This document shows positions 37,112 to 45,008 of a stretch of 63,918 nucleotides of DNA, piece by piece (position 1 is the stretch's first letter; every line of letters begins with the position of its first letter). Location of the stretch: the NCBI RefSeq assembly GCF_002879855.1, contig NZ_PNYB01000030.1, positions 1-63,918 on the forward strand, given 5' to 3'. The translations under genes and the position numbers were made by a program. Under the pieces are notes generated by a model. That model saw nothing but the letters and a program-made list of their open reading frames with translations, was not told the origin of the DNA and searched no databases. Source of the DNA: Trinickia soli (GTDB lineage: Bacteria; Pseudomonadota; Gammaproteobacteria; Burkholderiales; Burkholderiaceae).

Positions 37112-37786
37112 ATGAAAATTCTGATGGTAATGACCTCTCACGATACGTTAGGAAATACCGGGAAGAAAACTGGGTTCTGGCTCGAAGAGTTTGCCGCTCC
37201 CTACTACACATTCCTCGATGGGGGTGTGAATGTCACGGTTGCGTCCCCGAAGGGTGGCCAGCCACCTCTCGACCCCAAGAGCGACACGCCTGAAGGCGAG
37301 ACGGATGTGACAAAGCGATTCAAGGCGGACCCGGCTGCCAGGTCCGTCCTGGCCAACACGGTCAAGCTTGCTGACGTGCAGGCCCAGGACTATGACGCAG
37401 TCTTCTATCCAGGTGGCCATGGCCCGATGTGGGATTTGGCAGAGGAAAAAAATTCGATCGCGTTGATCGAGGCCTTCTGGAAGGGCGGCAAGCCCGTGGC
37501 CGCGGTGTGCCACGGCCCGGCCGTTTTGCACCACGTGACGATCGACGGCCAACCACTTGTGAAAGGAAAACGCGTCACCGGTTTCACAAATACCGAGGAA
37601 GAAGCCGTGCAACTGACGAATGTCGTACCGTTTCTTGTCGAAGATGAATTGAAGCGACTCGGAGGCATTTACGAGAAGGCGGACGATTGGCAAAGCTTTT
37701 CGATTACCGATGGCCGATTGGTCACGGGCCAGAATCCGGCTTCCTCGACGGCTACCGCGAAGAACTTGATGGCGCTTTTGCACTGA
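37112..37786 (+). CDS. DJ-1/PfpI-family protein, Hsp31/glyoxalase III-like
   Basis: A 224-residue type 1 glutamine amidotransferase-like protein. The nucleophile elbow is AVCHGPA (Cys) and an acidic residue lies in FYPGGHGPMWDL. Length and N-terminus (MVMTSHDTLGNTGKKTGFW) match the Hsp31-like/YhbO-related class that acts as glyoxalase III or a deglycase-type stress protein. GGAG precedes the ATG. Single gene. Confidence 0.92.
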   Translation: MKILMVMTSHDTLGNTGKKTGFWLEEFAAPYYTFLDGGVNVTVASPKGGQPPLDPKSDTPEGETDVTKRFKADPAARSVLANTVKLADVQAQDYDAVFYPGGHGPMWDLAEEKNSIALIEAFWKGGKPVAAVCHGPAVLHHVTIDGQPLVKGKRVTGFTNTEEEAVQLTNVVPFLVEDELKRLGGIYEKADDWQSFSITDGRLVTGQNPASSTATAKNLMALLH

Positions 37787-37971
37787 GTGTTTTGCCCGCC
37801 TGGAGTATTCGTATTTCGCGCTTTATTTCTTCTTTCCTTCCTTTGGGTCGAGTTTATACACGACCTACTGGAAGGCGAAATTTCAGGGGAAGCTCAGGTT
37901 GCCGATGACACCGGCCCGGCGCGATCAGGCGGTAACCGTTAGAATTTGCGGTTTTAGCCCGGAACACGCCA

Positions 37972-39417
37972 ATGTCTTTTGCCTCTCTTGGCCTGATCGA
38001 TCCCTTGCTGCGTAATGTGCGGGACGTGAATTACCAGACGCCTACGCCGGTGCAGGCCAAGGCGATTCCTGCTGTGCTCAGTGGCAAGGACGTCATGGCT
38101 TCGGCACAAACCGGCACGGGCAAAACGGCGGGTTTTGCGCTGCCGCTGTTGCAACGGCTGGTGCAACACGGCCCGGCGGTGTCCAGCAACCGCGCGCGTG
38201 TTCTGGTGCTGGTGCCCACGCGTGAACTGGCTGAACAAGTGCTGCAAAGCTTTCTCGAGTATGGTAAAGGCCTCGATTTACGATTTCTGGCCGCCTACGG
38301 CGGTGTGAGTATCAACCCGCAGATGATGAAGTTGCGCAAAGGCGTGGATGTGCTCGTTGCCACGCCGGGCCGTTTGCTGGATCTCCATCGCCAGAACGCA
38401 GTGCAGTTTGATCAAGTACAAACGCTGGTGCTGGATGAAGCCGACCGCATGCTGGATCTGGGCTTTGCGCGCGAACTCAACGCCGTCTTTGCAGCATTGC
38501 CCGCTCAGCGCCAGACCCTGCTGTTCTCTGCCACGTTTACCGATGATATCCGCGCCATGGCGGCGGGCATTCTGCGCGGCCCGGTCAATATCAGCGTCAG
38601 CCCGCCCAATACCACGGTAAGCAAGATCAAGCAGTGGGTGGTGCCGGTGGATAAAAGGACCAAGCCTGACCTCTTCATGCACCTTGTGGCTGAGAACAAC
38701 TGGGAGCACGCGCTAGTGTTCGTTAAAACCCGCAATGGCGTGGATTACCTGGCGGCCGTGCTGGACGAAGCGGGTTACTCGGTCGACACCATCCACGGGG
38801 ACAAACCGCAACCCGCGCGCCTGCGTGCGCTGGAGCGCTTCAAGACGGGCGAAGTAAATATGCTGGTAGCCACCGATGTGGCTGCGCGCGGGCTGGATAT
38901 CGACGACCTGCCGCTGGTGATCAACGTTGATCTGCCGATCGTGGCGCAAGACTATGTGCACCGTATTGGCCGTACCGGCCGCGCAGGCGCCAGCGGGGTG
39001 GCGGTGTCCCTCGTGTGCGCCGACGAAGCGCCGCAACTGGCCGCGATTGAAGCGCTGATCGGGCAAACGCTGCCCCGCGAAGAGGAGCCGGGTTTTGAAG
39101 CCGAACACCGCGTGCCGCAAACCAGCGCGACGGGCCAGATCATCAAGAAACCTAAAAAGCCCAAGAAGCCCAAAGCGCTGCAGGCTGCGTCGGGCGCCAT
39201 GCAGGTGATCGGCAAAAAGCCGCGCCCACAAAGCGGCGAAAACAAACGCAAGCCTGTGGCGCAGCGTGCAATGGCCACGGGTAAAGGCACAAGCTTGTCC
39301 AGCGGTAGCCCATTCAGCCTGCAAAAGCCACGCAGCAAACCCGCCAGCAAGCCAGCGGCGGGTTCAGGTAAGCCGGCTGGCAAACCCGCTGGGGGCCGCG
39401 GCAAACGCCAACCTTGA
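37972..39417 (+). CDS. rhlE: DEAD-box RNA helicase, RhlE type
   Basis: A 481-residue SF2 helicase. Motifs in order: Q motif (YQTPTPVQAKAIP), I AQTGTGKT, Ia PTRELA, Ib TPGR, II DEAD, III SAT, V ARGLDI, VI HRIGRTGRAG. After about residue 375 comes a disordered Lys/Pro/Ala-rich tail (KKPKKPKKPK, KPAGKPAGG), as in RhlE proteins, which binds RNA. Role: RNA unwinding, ribosome maturation and RNA decay. Single gene; its codon choice looks slightly different from neighbours but was not measured. Confidence 0.93.
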   Translation: MSFASLGLIDPLLRNVRDVNYQTPTPVQAKAIPAVLSGKDVMASAQTGTGKTAGFALPLLQRLVQHGPAVSSNRARVLVLVPTRELAEQVLQSFLEYGKGLDLRFLAAYGGVSINPQMMKLRKGVDVLVATPGRLLDLHRQNAVQFDQVQTLVLDEADRMLDLGFARELNAVFAALPAQRQTLLFSATFTDDIRAMAAGILRGPVNISVSPPNTTVSKIKQWVVPVDKRTKPDLFMHLVAENNWEHALVFVKTRNGVDYLAAVLDEAGYSVDTIHGDKPQPARLRALERFKTGEVNMLVATDVAARGLDIDDLPLVINVDLPIVAQDYVHRIGRTGRAGASGVAVSLVCADEAPQLAAIEALIGQTLPREEEPGFEAEHRVPQTSATGQIIKKPKKPKKPKALQAASGAMQVIGKKPRPQSGENKRKPVAQRAMATGKGTSLSSGSPFSLQKPRSKPASKPAAGSGKPAGKPAGGRGKRQP

Positions 39418-39655
39418 TCCGTGGGGATGAGTAACGCCAGCCCATGAAACATGGATGCGGTTTGTGGCTAGCTGGCGGGCGGTGGGGAAGTCCGGCTCTG
39501 GGTCGACTTACCTCTTTGCATGCCGTGCCGAGGCCATCGCCGTAGCCGGGGGGGGACCCTGTGCGGCCATGAGCGGTCACTCGATGCTGTTGCCGCAACA
39601 AACCCATCCGAGACGAATGCGCTCAGACCGAGATTTGTGTGTCAATATTCACAGC
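39418..39655. other. Region upstream of the histidine leader
   Basis: About 240 bases after rhlE. It must contain the promoter for the his leader transcript; no other element was recognised. Confidence 0.45.
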
Positions 39656-39739
39656 ATGGAAATCCGTAACCTCTTGAGCAAACCTCACCACCATCATCAC
39701 GGTCGCGACTCGACGCGCCGTGGTTCGTTACGTCCATAG
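39656..39739 (+). CDS. Histidine leader peptide (HisL-like)
   Basis: A 27-codon frame with five consecutive His codons (SKPHHHHHGRDS, codons 11-15), followed by a strong terminator and then hisC. This is the classical his attenuator layout. A ribosome stalled on His codons under low charged tRNA-His would prevent terminator formation and turn hisC on. Confidence 0.85.
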   Translation: MEIRNLLSKPHHHHHGRDSTRRGSLRP

Positions 39740-39785
39740 CAAGGAACTTGAGACTTCGATTCTCCCTTTCCACGCATAAACGACC

Positions 39786-39808
39786 AAGGCGCCCTAGGCG
39801 CCTTTTTT
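39786..39808 (+). terminator. Histidine attenuator terminator
   Basis: AAGGCGCC-CTA-GGCGCCTT with a following run of T (TTTTTT). A perfect GC-rich stem with a tight loop, located 31 bases before the hisC ATG and 46 bases after the leader stop. Confidence 0.88.
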
Positions 39809-39838
39809 ATTGCCACCGCCGACAACGGAGTTACCTTG

Positions 39839-40951
39839 ATGAGACGGACTTGGACAGAGATTTCGTTTGCAGACTTACCTATCCGTGAGGATCTCAGACT
39901 ACATCAAGCATATGGGGCGCCCCAACTCGACGTCCCGGTGCGCCTAAACGTCAACGAAAATCCGTATCCGCCATCACAAGGGTTGGTTGCAAGCATCGCC
40001 GAGGCGATAGCCGAGGCCGGGGCGAATGCAAATCGATATCCGGATCGCGACTTCACCAAGCTGCGAACCTGCTTGGCCACTTACCTGACGCATGATACGG
40101 GTGTCTATCTTGACGCCAGTCAGGTTTGGGCCGGTAATGGCTCAAACGAAGTACTTCAACAAATTCTTCAGGTGTTTGGCGGCCCGGGCCGGCTAGCCCT
40201 AACATTTACGCCTGCCTATCCAATGTATGACGAGTATTGCCGCACGACCTTTACCCGGTTGCACAGCTTGCCACGGACTGAAAGTTTCGCGATAGATCTG
40301 CCCCAGACGATTGACGCTATTCAATCGTTGCAGCCAAGCGTGATTTTTCTGACTTCACCGAACAATCCGACCGGGACAGCACTTCCTATAGAAGACATAC
40401 AAGCAATTCTTGATGTCGCTCCTGGAATAGTTGTCGTGGATGAGGCATATGGAGAATTTCGCCGTGACGGCGTAGCTAGTGCCGTGACGCTGCTACCGTG
40501 CAATCCTCGTCTTGTTGTGTCGCGAACGATGAGCAAAGCATTCAAATTTGCCGGGGGGCGGGTTGGTTACTGCGCATGCGCAGCCCCCATTATTGAAGCG
40601 ATCAAACTTGTCCGCCTCCCTTACCACTTGTCCGTTTTCACGCAGGCTGCCGCATGCGCAGCACTCGCTGCACGCGACGAGATGCTATCGCAAGTGGCAA
40701 CACTAAAGGCCGAACGTGATGCGACGGTATCCTGGCTTCGACAGCAAGGGCTTCAGGTTGCCGATTCAGATGCCAACTTCGTCATGTTTGGGCGTTTTAA
40801 TGATCGTCATCTGATATGGAATAAGTTGCTGCGCAGTGGGATTCTCGTTCGCGAGATCGGGCCAAGCGGATATCTTCGAGTTTCCATCGGCACTACGGCA
40901 GAGATGGTCGCATTTCGTGATGCCTTATCAACTGCGATGCATACCGGTTGA
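39839..40951 (+). CDS. hisC: Histidinol-phosphate aminotransferase
   Basis: A 370-residue PLP-dependent fold-type I aminotransferase. It has NENPYPPS near the N-terminus, SPNNPTG, VVDEAYGEF, and the PLP lysine in SRTMSKAFKFAGGRVGY. It converts imidazole-acetol phosphate to histidinol phosphate using glutamate. The ATG at 39839 follows CGGAG. The SK(A)F-FAGGR-GY and RLPYHLS patterns recall actinobacterial HisC, and the gene appears less GC-rich than its surroundings, suggesting acquisition. It stands alone without other his genes but under its own His attenuator. Confidence 0.92.
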   Translation: MRRTWTEISFADLPIREDLRLHQAYGAPQLDVPVRLNVNENPYPPSQGLVASIAEAIAEAGANANRYPDRDFTKLRTCLATYLTHDTGVYLDASQVWAGNGSNEVLQQILQVFGGPGRLALTFTPAYPMYDEYCRTTFTRLHSLPRTESFAIDLPQTIDAIQSLQPSVIFLTSPNNPTGTALPIEDIQAILDVAPGIVVVDEAYGEFRRDGVASAVTLLPCNPRLVVSRTMSKAFKFAGGRVGYCACAAPIIEAIKLVRLPYHLSVFTQAAACAALAARDEMLSQVATLKAERDATVSWLRQQGLQVADSDANFVMFGRFNDRHLIWNKLLRSGILVREIGPSGYLRVSIGTTAEMVAFRDALSTAMHTG

Positions 40952-40986
40952 CGATTCGACCATGATTGGGTGGCGACTGTCCGACT

Positions 40987-41838
40987 TCAGGCGAGCCGAC
41001 TGTCTCTGGTGGGTCGCGCAGCGTCACTGACAGGCTCCGAGTCCGTGGCTTGCTCGGAAGATAAGCGCGCATCCGCAACCGTCGCCGGATCGAGAAGGAA
41101 GGATTCGATGGCGGTGGCAAGGGCGAGCGGCGTCTCGTTCATCGGATAATGGCCTGCATTCTTCAAGATCTCGAGCGTGGCGCGGGGATATCGGCGCAGA
41201 TACGTCTCGGCCATCAGTCCGGCGTTGAATGTTGGATCGTGCTCCCCCACCAACACCTTCACTGGATGCCGTCCGGTAATCTCGTCGCTGAAATCCGTAT
41301 CGGCCCACGCATGGAAGTATGCGGCGAACGCTTCCTGAGAGGAATGCGTTGCCGAATACGCCGCTTTCCATTCGATCCAGGACGTAGGCAACCGGCCGCC
41401 AGTGCTTCGATCGATGACGGTTCTACGAATGTCGATATGCTCGGCGGCATCTTCGAGTAGACGCCGCGTCGCCGTATCGTAGGAAATCCCGCCGCAAGGA
41501 ACCGGGGCAACGGCAACGAGTGCATGCACCCGATCCGGGGCACGTGTCGCTATCCGCTCGATCGCCATGCCGCCCATCGAATGGCCGATCAGGCTGAAGG
41601 CATGAATTTCCAGTGCGTCAGCGAGCGCCAGCGCATCGGAGGCGATCTCATCGATCGTGTAGTCGCCGTGCGTCTGCTGCATGCCCCCGTAGCCGCGATA
41701 GTCCATGAATACATAACTGAACGCGTGACCGGAAAGCCAGGGTTCAATTTGTGCGAACGAGTCAGCGTCCCCGAACCAGCCGTGTAGAACGAGGACAGGG
41801 CGAGGGCCATTCCCCACGCGATGAAACGTATTGGGCAT
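40987..41838 (-). CDS. Alpha/beta hydrolase
   Basis: A 283-residue alpha/beta-fold hydrolase: oxyanion region HGWFGD, nucleophile GHSMGG, Asp in GEHDPT and His in AGHYPM near residue 240. A polar C-terminal tail of about 30 residues is probably disordered. Substrate unknown. It is divergent from the AraC gene at 41994, which may regulate it. Confidence 0.9.
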   Translation of the reverse strand: MPNTFHRVGNGPRPVLVLHGWFGDADSFAQIEPWLSGHAFSYVFMDYRGYGGMQQTHGDYTIDEIASDALALADALEIHAFSLIGHSMGGMAIERIATRAPDRVHALVAVAPVPCGGISYDTATRRLLEDAAEHIDIRRTVIDRSTGGRLPTSWIEWKAAYSATHSSQEAFAAYFHAWADTDFSDEITGRHPVKVLVGEHDPTFNAGLMAETYLRRYPRATLEILKNAGHYPMNETPLALATAIESFLLDPATVADARLSSEQATDSEPVSDAARPTRDSRLA

Positions 41839-41993
41839 ATCAACTCCGATGTGAATGGGATGCGGTCTTCATCGCGTGCAACACGAACGTCTCGCAGACT
41901 CCATAGCGCTTCTCGCGACAGATTCGGCGGATAGTAAGCCGGTCGATGCGGGCCCGCCTTCTATGGCGGGTCATTCACTGTAGAATTTGGGCC

Positions 41994-42779
41994 ATGCGAA
42001 ACACTCTGGTCGATCCATTCGAAGACATCCCGCGCAGTGTGGTTGTGACCGCGAACGATTTTGCGGCAAGTTCATCGTTTCCAGTGCATGCGCATCGACG
42101 CGGGCAGTTCGCGTTCGCCTCTCGCGGCTCGATTAGCGTGGCCACTCCCGAAGGCCGGTGGCTCGTACCGCCGCGGCGAGCCTGCTGGGTACCTGCCGGT
42201 ATTGCCCACGAGATGACGATGAGCGGCCCCGTGACCATGCTCAATGCCTTCGTGTCGCCGGATGAAGCGGAGGCCGTGCAACTGCCGGGCCATTGCTGCG
42301 TCTATGGCGTTTCGGCACTTCTCGAGCAACTCCTTGAGGAGGCTGTCGAGCTACCAGCCATGTACGACGTCGATGGCCGTGCCGGCAAGCTAATGGATCT
42401 GCTCGTCGCAGAAATAGCCTCCATGCCGCGTTTGTCACTCCACGCGCCGTTGCCGGGGGATTCCCGTCTCGCTCGCGCGTGTCAGCGGCTGTTTGAGGCG
42501 CCGTCAATTTCCATCGGCCTCGACGTGATGGCTGCCGAGGTCGGAATGAGTCGGCGAACATTTACCCGGCTCTTCCGAGTGCAGACGGGCGTGAGTTTTG
42601 CCGAGTGGCGCCAGCAGGTTTGTCTGCTCACAGCCATCGAACGATTGAGTGGAGGGCAGCCTGTGACTCGAGTCGCGTTGGACCTGGGCTACGCAAGTCC
42701 CAGCGCGTTCTCATCCGCATTTCGTCGCGTACTTGGGGAAACGCCGAGCCGGTATATGGAGGCGCGCCGCGCAGAATGA
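41994..42779 (+). CDS. AraC-family regulator with N-terminal cupin
   Basis: A 261-residue AraC/XylS-type regulator. An N-terminal cupin sensor contains HAHRRGQFAFASRG and VPPRRACWVPAG. A C-terminal double HTH contains VAAEVGMSRRTFTRLFRVQTG-like and DLGYASPSAFSSAFRRVLG segments. The ATG at 41994 follows TAGAATTTGGGCC without a clear ribosome site, so the mRNA may be leaderless. It is divergent from the alpha/beta hydrolase gene. Confidence 0.9.
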   Translation: MRNTLVDPFEDIPRSVVVTANDFAASSSFPVHAHRRGQFAFASRGSISVATPEGRWLVPPRRACWVPAGIAHEMTMSGPVTMLNAFVSPDEAEAVQLPGHCCVYGVSALLEQLLEEAVELPAMYDVDGRAGKLMDLLVAEIASMPRLSLHAPLPGDSRLARACQRLFEAPSISIGLDVMAAEVGMSRRTFTRLFRVQTGVSFAEWRQQVCLLTAIERLSGGQPVTRVALDLGYASPSAFSSAFRRVLGETPSRYMEARRAE

Positions 42780-42974
42780 AGGATACGGCCCCCTGCGGAA
42801 CGGGATTCTTTAGCGATTATTAAGATACGATGCGACAGACGAATAAATGGTATTGAATGGCGTATCATCGATTTTTTTAAAGAGGCATTGTCGACTTTGC
42901 CACGATGCATCGTCGGTGCCACGGTCGAATGAACGCTCAGTTACGCACCCGCCAATCATCATCGAGTCAGTGAC

Positions 42975-43964
42975 ATGAATATACTGATCCCGGACGACTA
43001 TCAAAGGGCCGTCGCGCGGCTGCAGTGCGTCGAATTACTGGCTGATCACAATCTCACGATCTTGGGCGATGTGAGTCGAGCAGACGATGTAGAAGCCGTC
43101 CTCGCGCGTACCGAATGCCTCGTGCTAATACGTGAGCGCACGCGGGTCGATGCGGCCTTGCTGGCGAAGATGCCGGCGCTGCGCCTGATCAGCCAGACCG
43201 GACCGGTCGGCCGCCACGTCGACATGGCTGCTTGCGATGCGGCCGGCGTCGCCGTAATGCAGGGCACCGGCTCGCCGCACGCGCCGGCCGAGTTCGCATG
43301 GCTAATGATCATGAGCGCCTGCCGCCGCCTTAGCGAGGCCGTCGATGCCTTCCGTCAAGGACAGTGGCAGGTCAACATCGGCAGCGAGGTCTACGGTAAA
43401 ACGTTGGGCGTTCTGGGGTTCGGCAAGTTGGGGAAGAAAGTAGCGCAGTATGCCCACGCATTCGGCATGCAAGTGCAGGTGTGGGGGAGCGAACGCGCTC
43501 GCGCGGAGGCCATCTCCGCCGGCTGCGTTGCAAGCGCGAGCCGCGAAGCGTTTTTCCGCGACGCCGATGTCGTCACCGTGCATCTGCGCTTGGCTGACGA
43601 GACGCGCGGATCGATCGGCTTGGACGACTTGGCGGCCATGAAAAGCAGCGCGGTTTTCGTCAACACGAGCCGCGCCGAACTGCTGGCGCCCGGCGCACTG
43701 GAGATGGCGCTGCGGTACGGCCGGCCCGGGTACGCAGCGGTGGATGTCTATGAATCCGAGCCGGTCTACGACCGGCAGCATCCGCTCTTCGGCTTGCCCA
43801 ACGTGCTATGCACGCCGCATCTCGGCTATGTGGCCGAGCAAAGCTACGAGGCCTACTTCCGGAGCGCCTTCTGCAACGTGCTGCAGTTCGCCGCCGGCAA
43901 CTATGGCGCCGTGCTCAATCTGGTCTTTATCGACAAACGCAGGGCGTTGATCGAAAATCGTTAG
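42975..43964 (+). CDS. D-2-hydroxyacid dehydrogenase (SerA-like family)
   Basis: A 329-residue NAD-dependent D-isomer-specific 2-hydroxyacid dehydrogenase: Rossmann motif GVLGFGKLGKKVA, the arginine in NTSRAELL, Glu in YESEP and His in TPHLGYV. The gene lacks a strong ribosome site; the preceding 195 bases are AT-rich. Substrate unknown; relatives include phosphoglycerate, hydroxypyruvate and glyoxylate reductases. Confidence 0.92.
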   Translation: MNILIPDDYQRAVARLQCVELLADHNLTILGDVSRADDVEAVLARTECLVLIRERTRVDAALLAKMPALRLISQTGPVGRHVDMAACDAAGVAVMQGTGSPHAPAEFAWLMIMSACRRLSEAVDAFRQGQWQVNIGSEVYGKTLGVLGFGKLGKKVAQYAHAFGMQVQVWGSERARAEAISAGCVASASREAFFRDADVVTVHLRLADETRGSIGLDDLAAMKSSAVFVNTSRAELLAPGALEMALRYGRPGYAAVDVYESEPVYDRQHPLFGLPNVLCTPHLGYVAEQSYEAYFRSAFCNVLQFAAGNYGAVLNLVFIDKRRALIENR

Positions 43965-44077
43965 CCGTCACGCTGCAAAACCGGATACGTGCGCAGCCCG
44001 AAGATCGAGCACGATCCGGGCGCGCCTACGGGAAGCACGGCTATTGCTGTGGATAATCAAATCGGGAGTCGATCCAC

Positions 44078-44605
44078 ATGATGCAGCTCGCACATTCCAT
44101 CAAAGCTTATATTCGCGCCAAAGACAACAATCGTCCCTACTTGATGGCGCAAGCCTTCGAAGACGATGCTGAGCTGGTTATGGTCGTCGAGACCGATCAG
44201 ATCTCGTTTCCGGCCGGAGCCCGTGGAAGAACTGAAATATCGTCGGTGCTGGTAACGCAATTTGCCCTGCGCTACGAGAACGTTTTTACGTTCTGCCTGA
44301 GCGAGCCTCCGCGGGACGATGCGAGGTCGTTCGAATGCGGCTGGCTCGTTTGCATGACGGAAAAGGAAACCGGAGCTGCGCGAATCGGCTATGGCCGATA
44401 CGACTGGCAATGTGCGGACGCTTCAGGAAAAATCTCGCGCCTGCAGATCACGATTCAGGAGATGGTCGTCTTGCCCAAGGAGGCTGCCGGGCCTCTTCTT
44501 CTGTGGGCCCATCATCTTCCGTACCCGTGGTGCCGTGTGGAGGATTTGGCCAGGGAGGTGCCGCGTATCGATGCCGTACGGAATATCGTGGACGCCCTTG
44601 CATGA
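44078..44605 (+). CDS. SnoaL/NTF2-like protein of unknown function
   Basis: A 175-residue protein with the pattern SIKAYIRAKDNNRPYLMAQAF ... DDAELVM typical of SnoaL-like NTF2-fold polyketide cyclase relatives. GGGAG lies before the ATG pair (44078, 44081). It has no clear catalytic residues and no obvious operon partner. The function could be enzymatic or ligand-binding. Confidence 0.75.
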   Translation: MMQLAHSIKAYIRAKDNNRPYLMAQAFEDDAELVMVVETDQISFPAGARGRTEISSVLVTQFALRYENVFTFCLSEPPRDDARSFECGWLVCMTEKETGAARIGYGRYDWQCADASGKISRLQITIQEMVVLPKEAAGPLLLWAHHLPYPWCRVEDLAREVPRIDAVRNIVDALA

Positions 44606-44690
44606 TCGCTGAGAGCGTCGACGCATCGTCGTCGGTTGCATGGCAGCCAGTTCCAGACATTGGGTCGGCGGCGCGGAATTGTTTACAAAG

Positions 44691-44872
44691 ACGTCTCGTT
44701 TGCGGAACATCATGAGCCCATCAAGCATCTCATTCGGACGCACCCGGCTTGCATTCTCGACGTTGGGGCCGGTATCGGAACCGACGCCGCTGCTTTAGCG
44801 GCGATGGGGCATACAGTCGTAGCGGTAGAACCGGTGGACGCGTTGCGCGTTGCCGGATCCAGGCAGCTCCCT
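44691..44872 (+). pseudogene. Truncated copy of the SAM methyltransferase gene at 53398
   Basis: The segment 44696-44867 is nearly identical to 53473-53644 (172 bases, about four mismatches by eye), covering FAEHHEP through the SAM-binding motif ILDVGAGIGTDAAAL to ALRVAGSRQ. Both the beginning and the C-terminal half are missing, so it cannot be functional. Flanking sequences are unrelated to the intact copy. Confidence 0.85.
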
Positions 44873-44879
44873 CTCCCCG

Positions 44880-44906
44880 GATCCACGGCCCGTCTCGCCG
44901 TGGATC
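44880..44906. repeat. 10-bp inverted repeat at the duplication edge
   Basis: GATCCACGGC and GCCGTGGATC flank a seven-base loop, immediately after the duplicated segment ends. There is no following T-run in either direction, so it is not a typical terminator. It may mark a recombination point or a degraded mobile-element end. Confidence 0.5.
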
Positions 44907-44924
44907 GCAACTGTCAAAAAAATA

Positions 44925-44984
44925 GATCATGATGCGGCCACGCTGCTCGACCGTGACGAGATTCGCATCGGTGAGCTCCGTCAT
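44925..44984 (-). pseudogene. Possible N-terminal stub of a crotonase-like protein
   Basis: MTELTDANLVTVEQRGRIMI resembles the first residues of enoyl-CoA hydratase-family proteins and then runs into unrelated sequence. Located 24 bases downstream of aioA. Based on a short stretch only. Confidence 0.3.
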
Positions 44985-45008
44985 GTCGAAGGACAGTGAC
45001 GAGTGCGC

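Noticed and set aside
44880-44906. Hairpin downstream of aioA as a rho-independent terminator
   Set aside because: The T-rich stretch lies on the wrong side of the stem for minus-strand transcription, and there is none on the plus strand.
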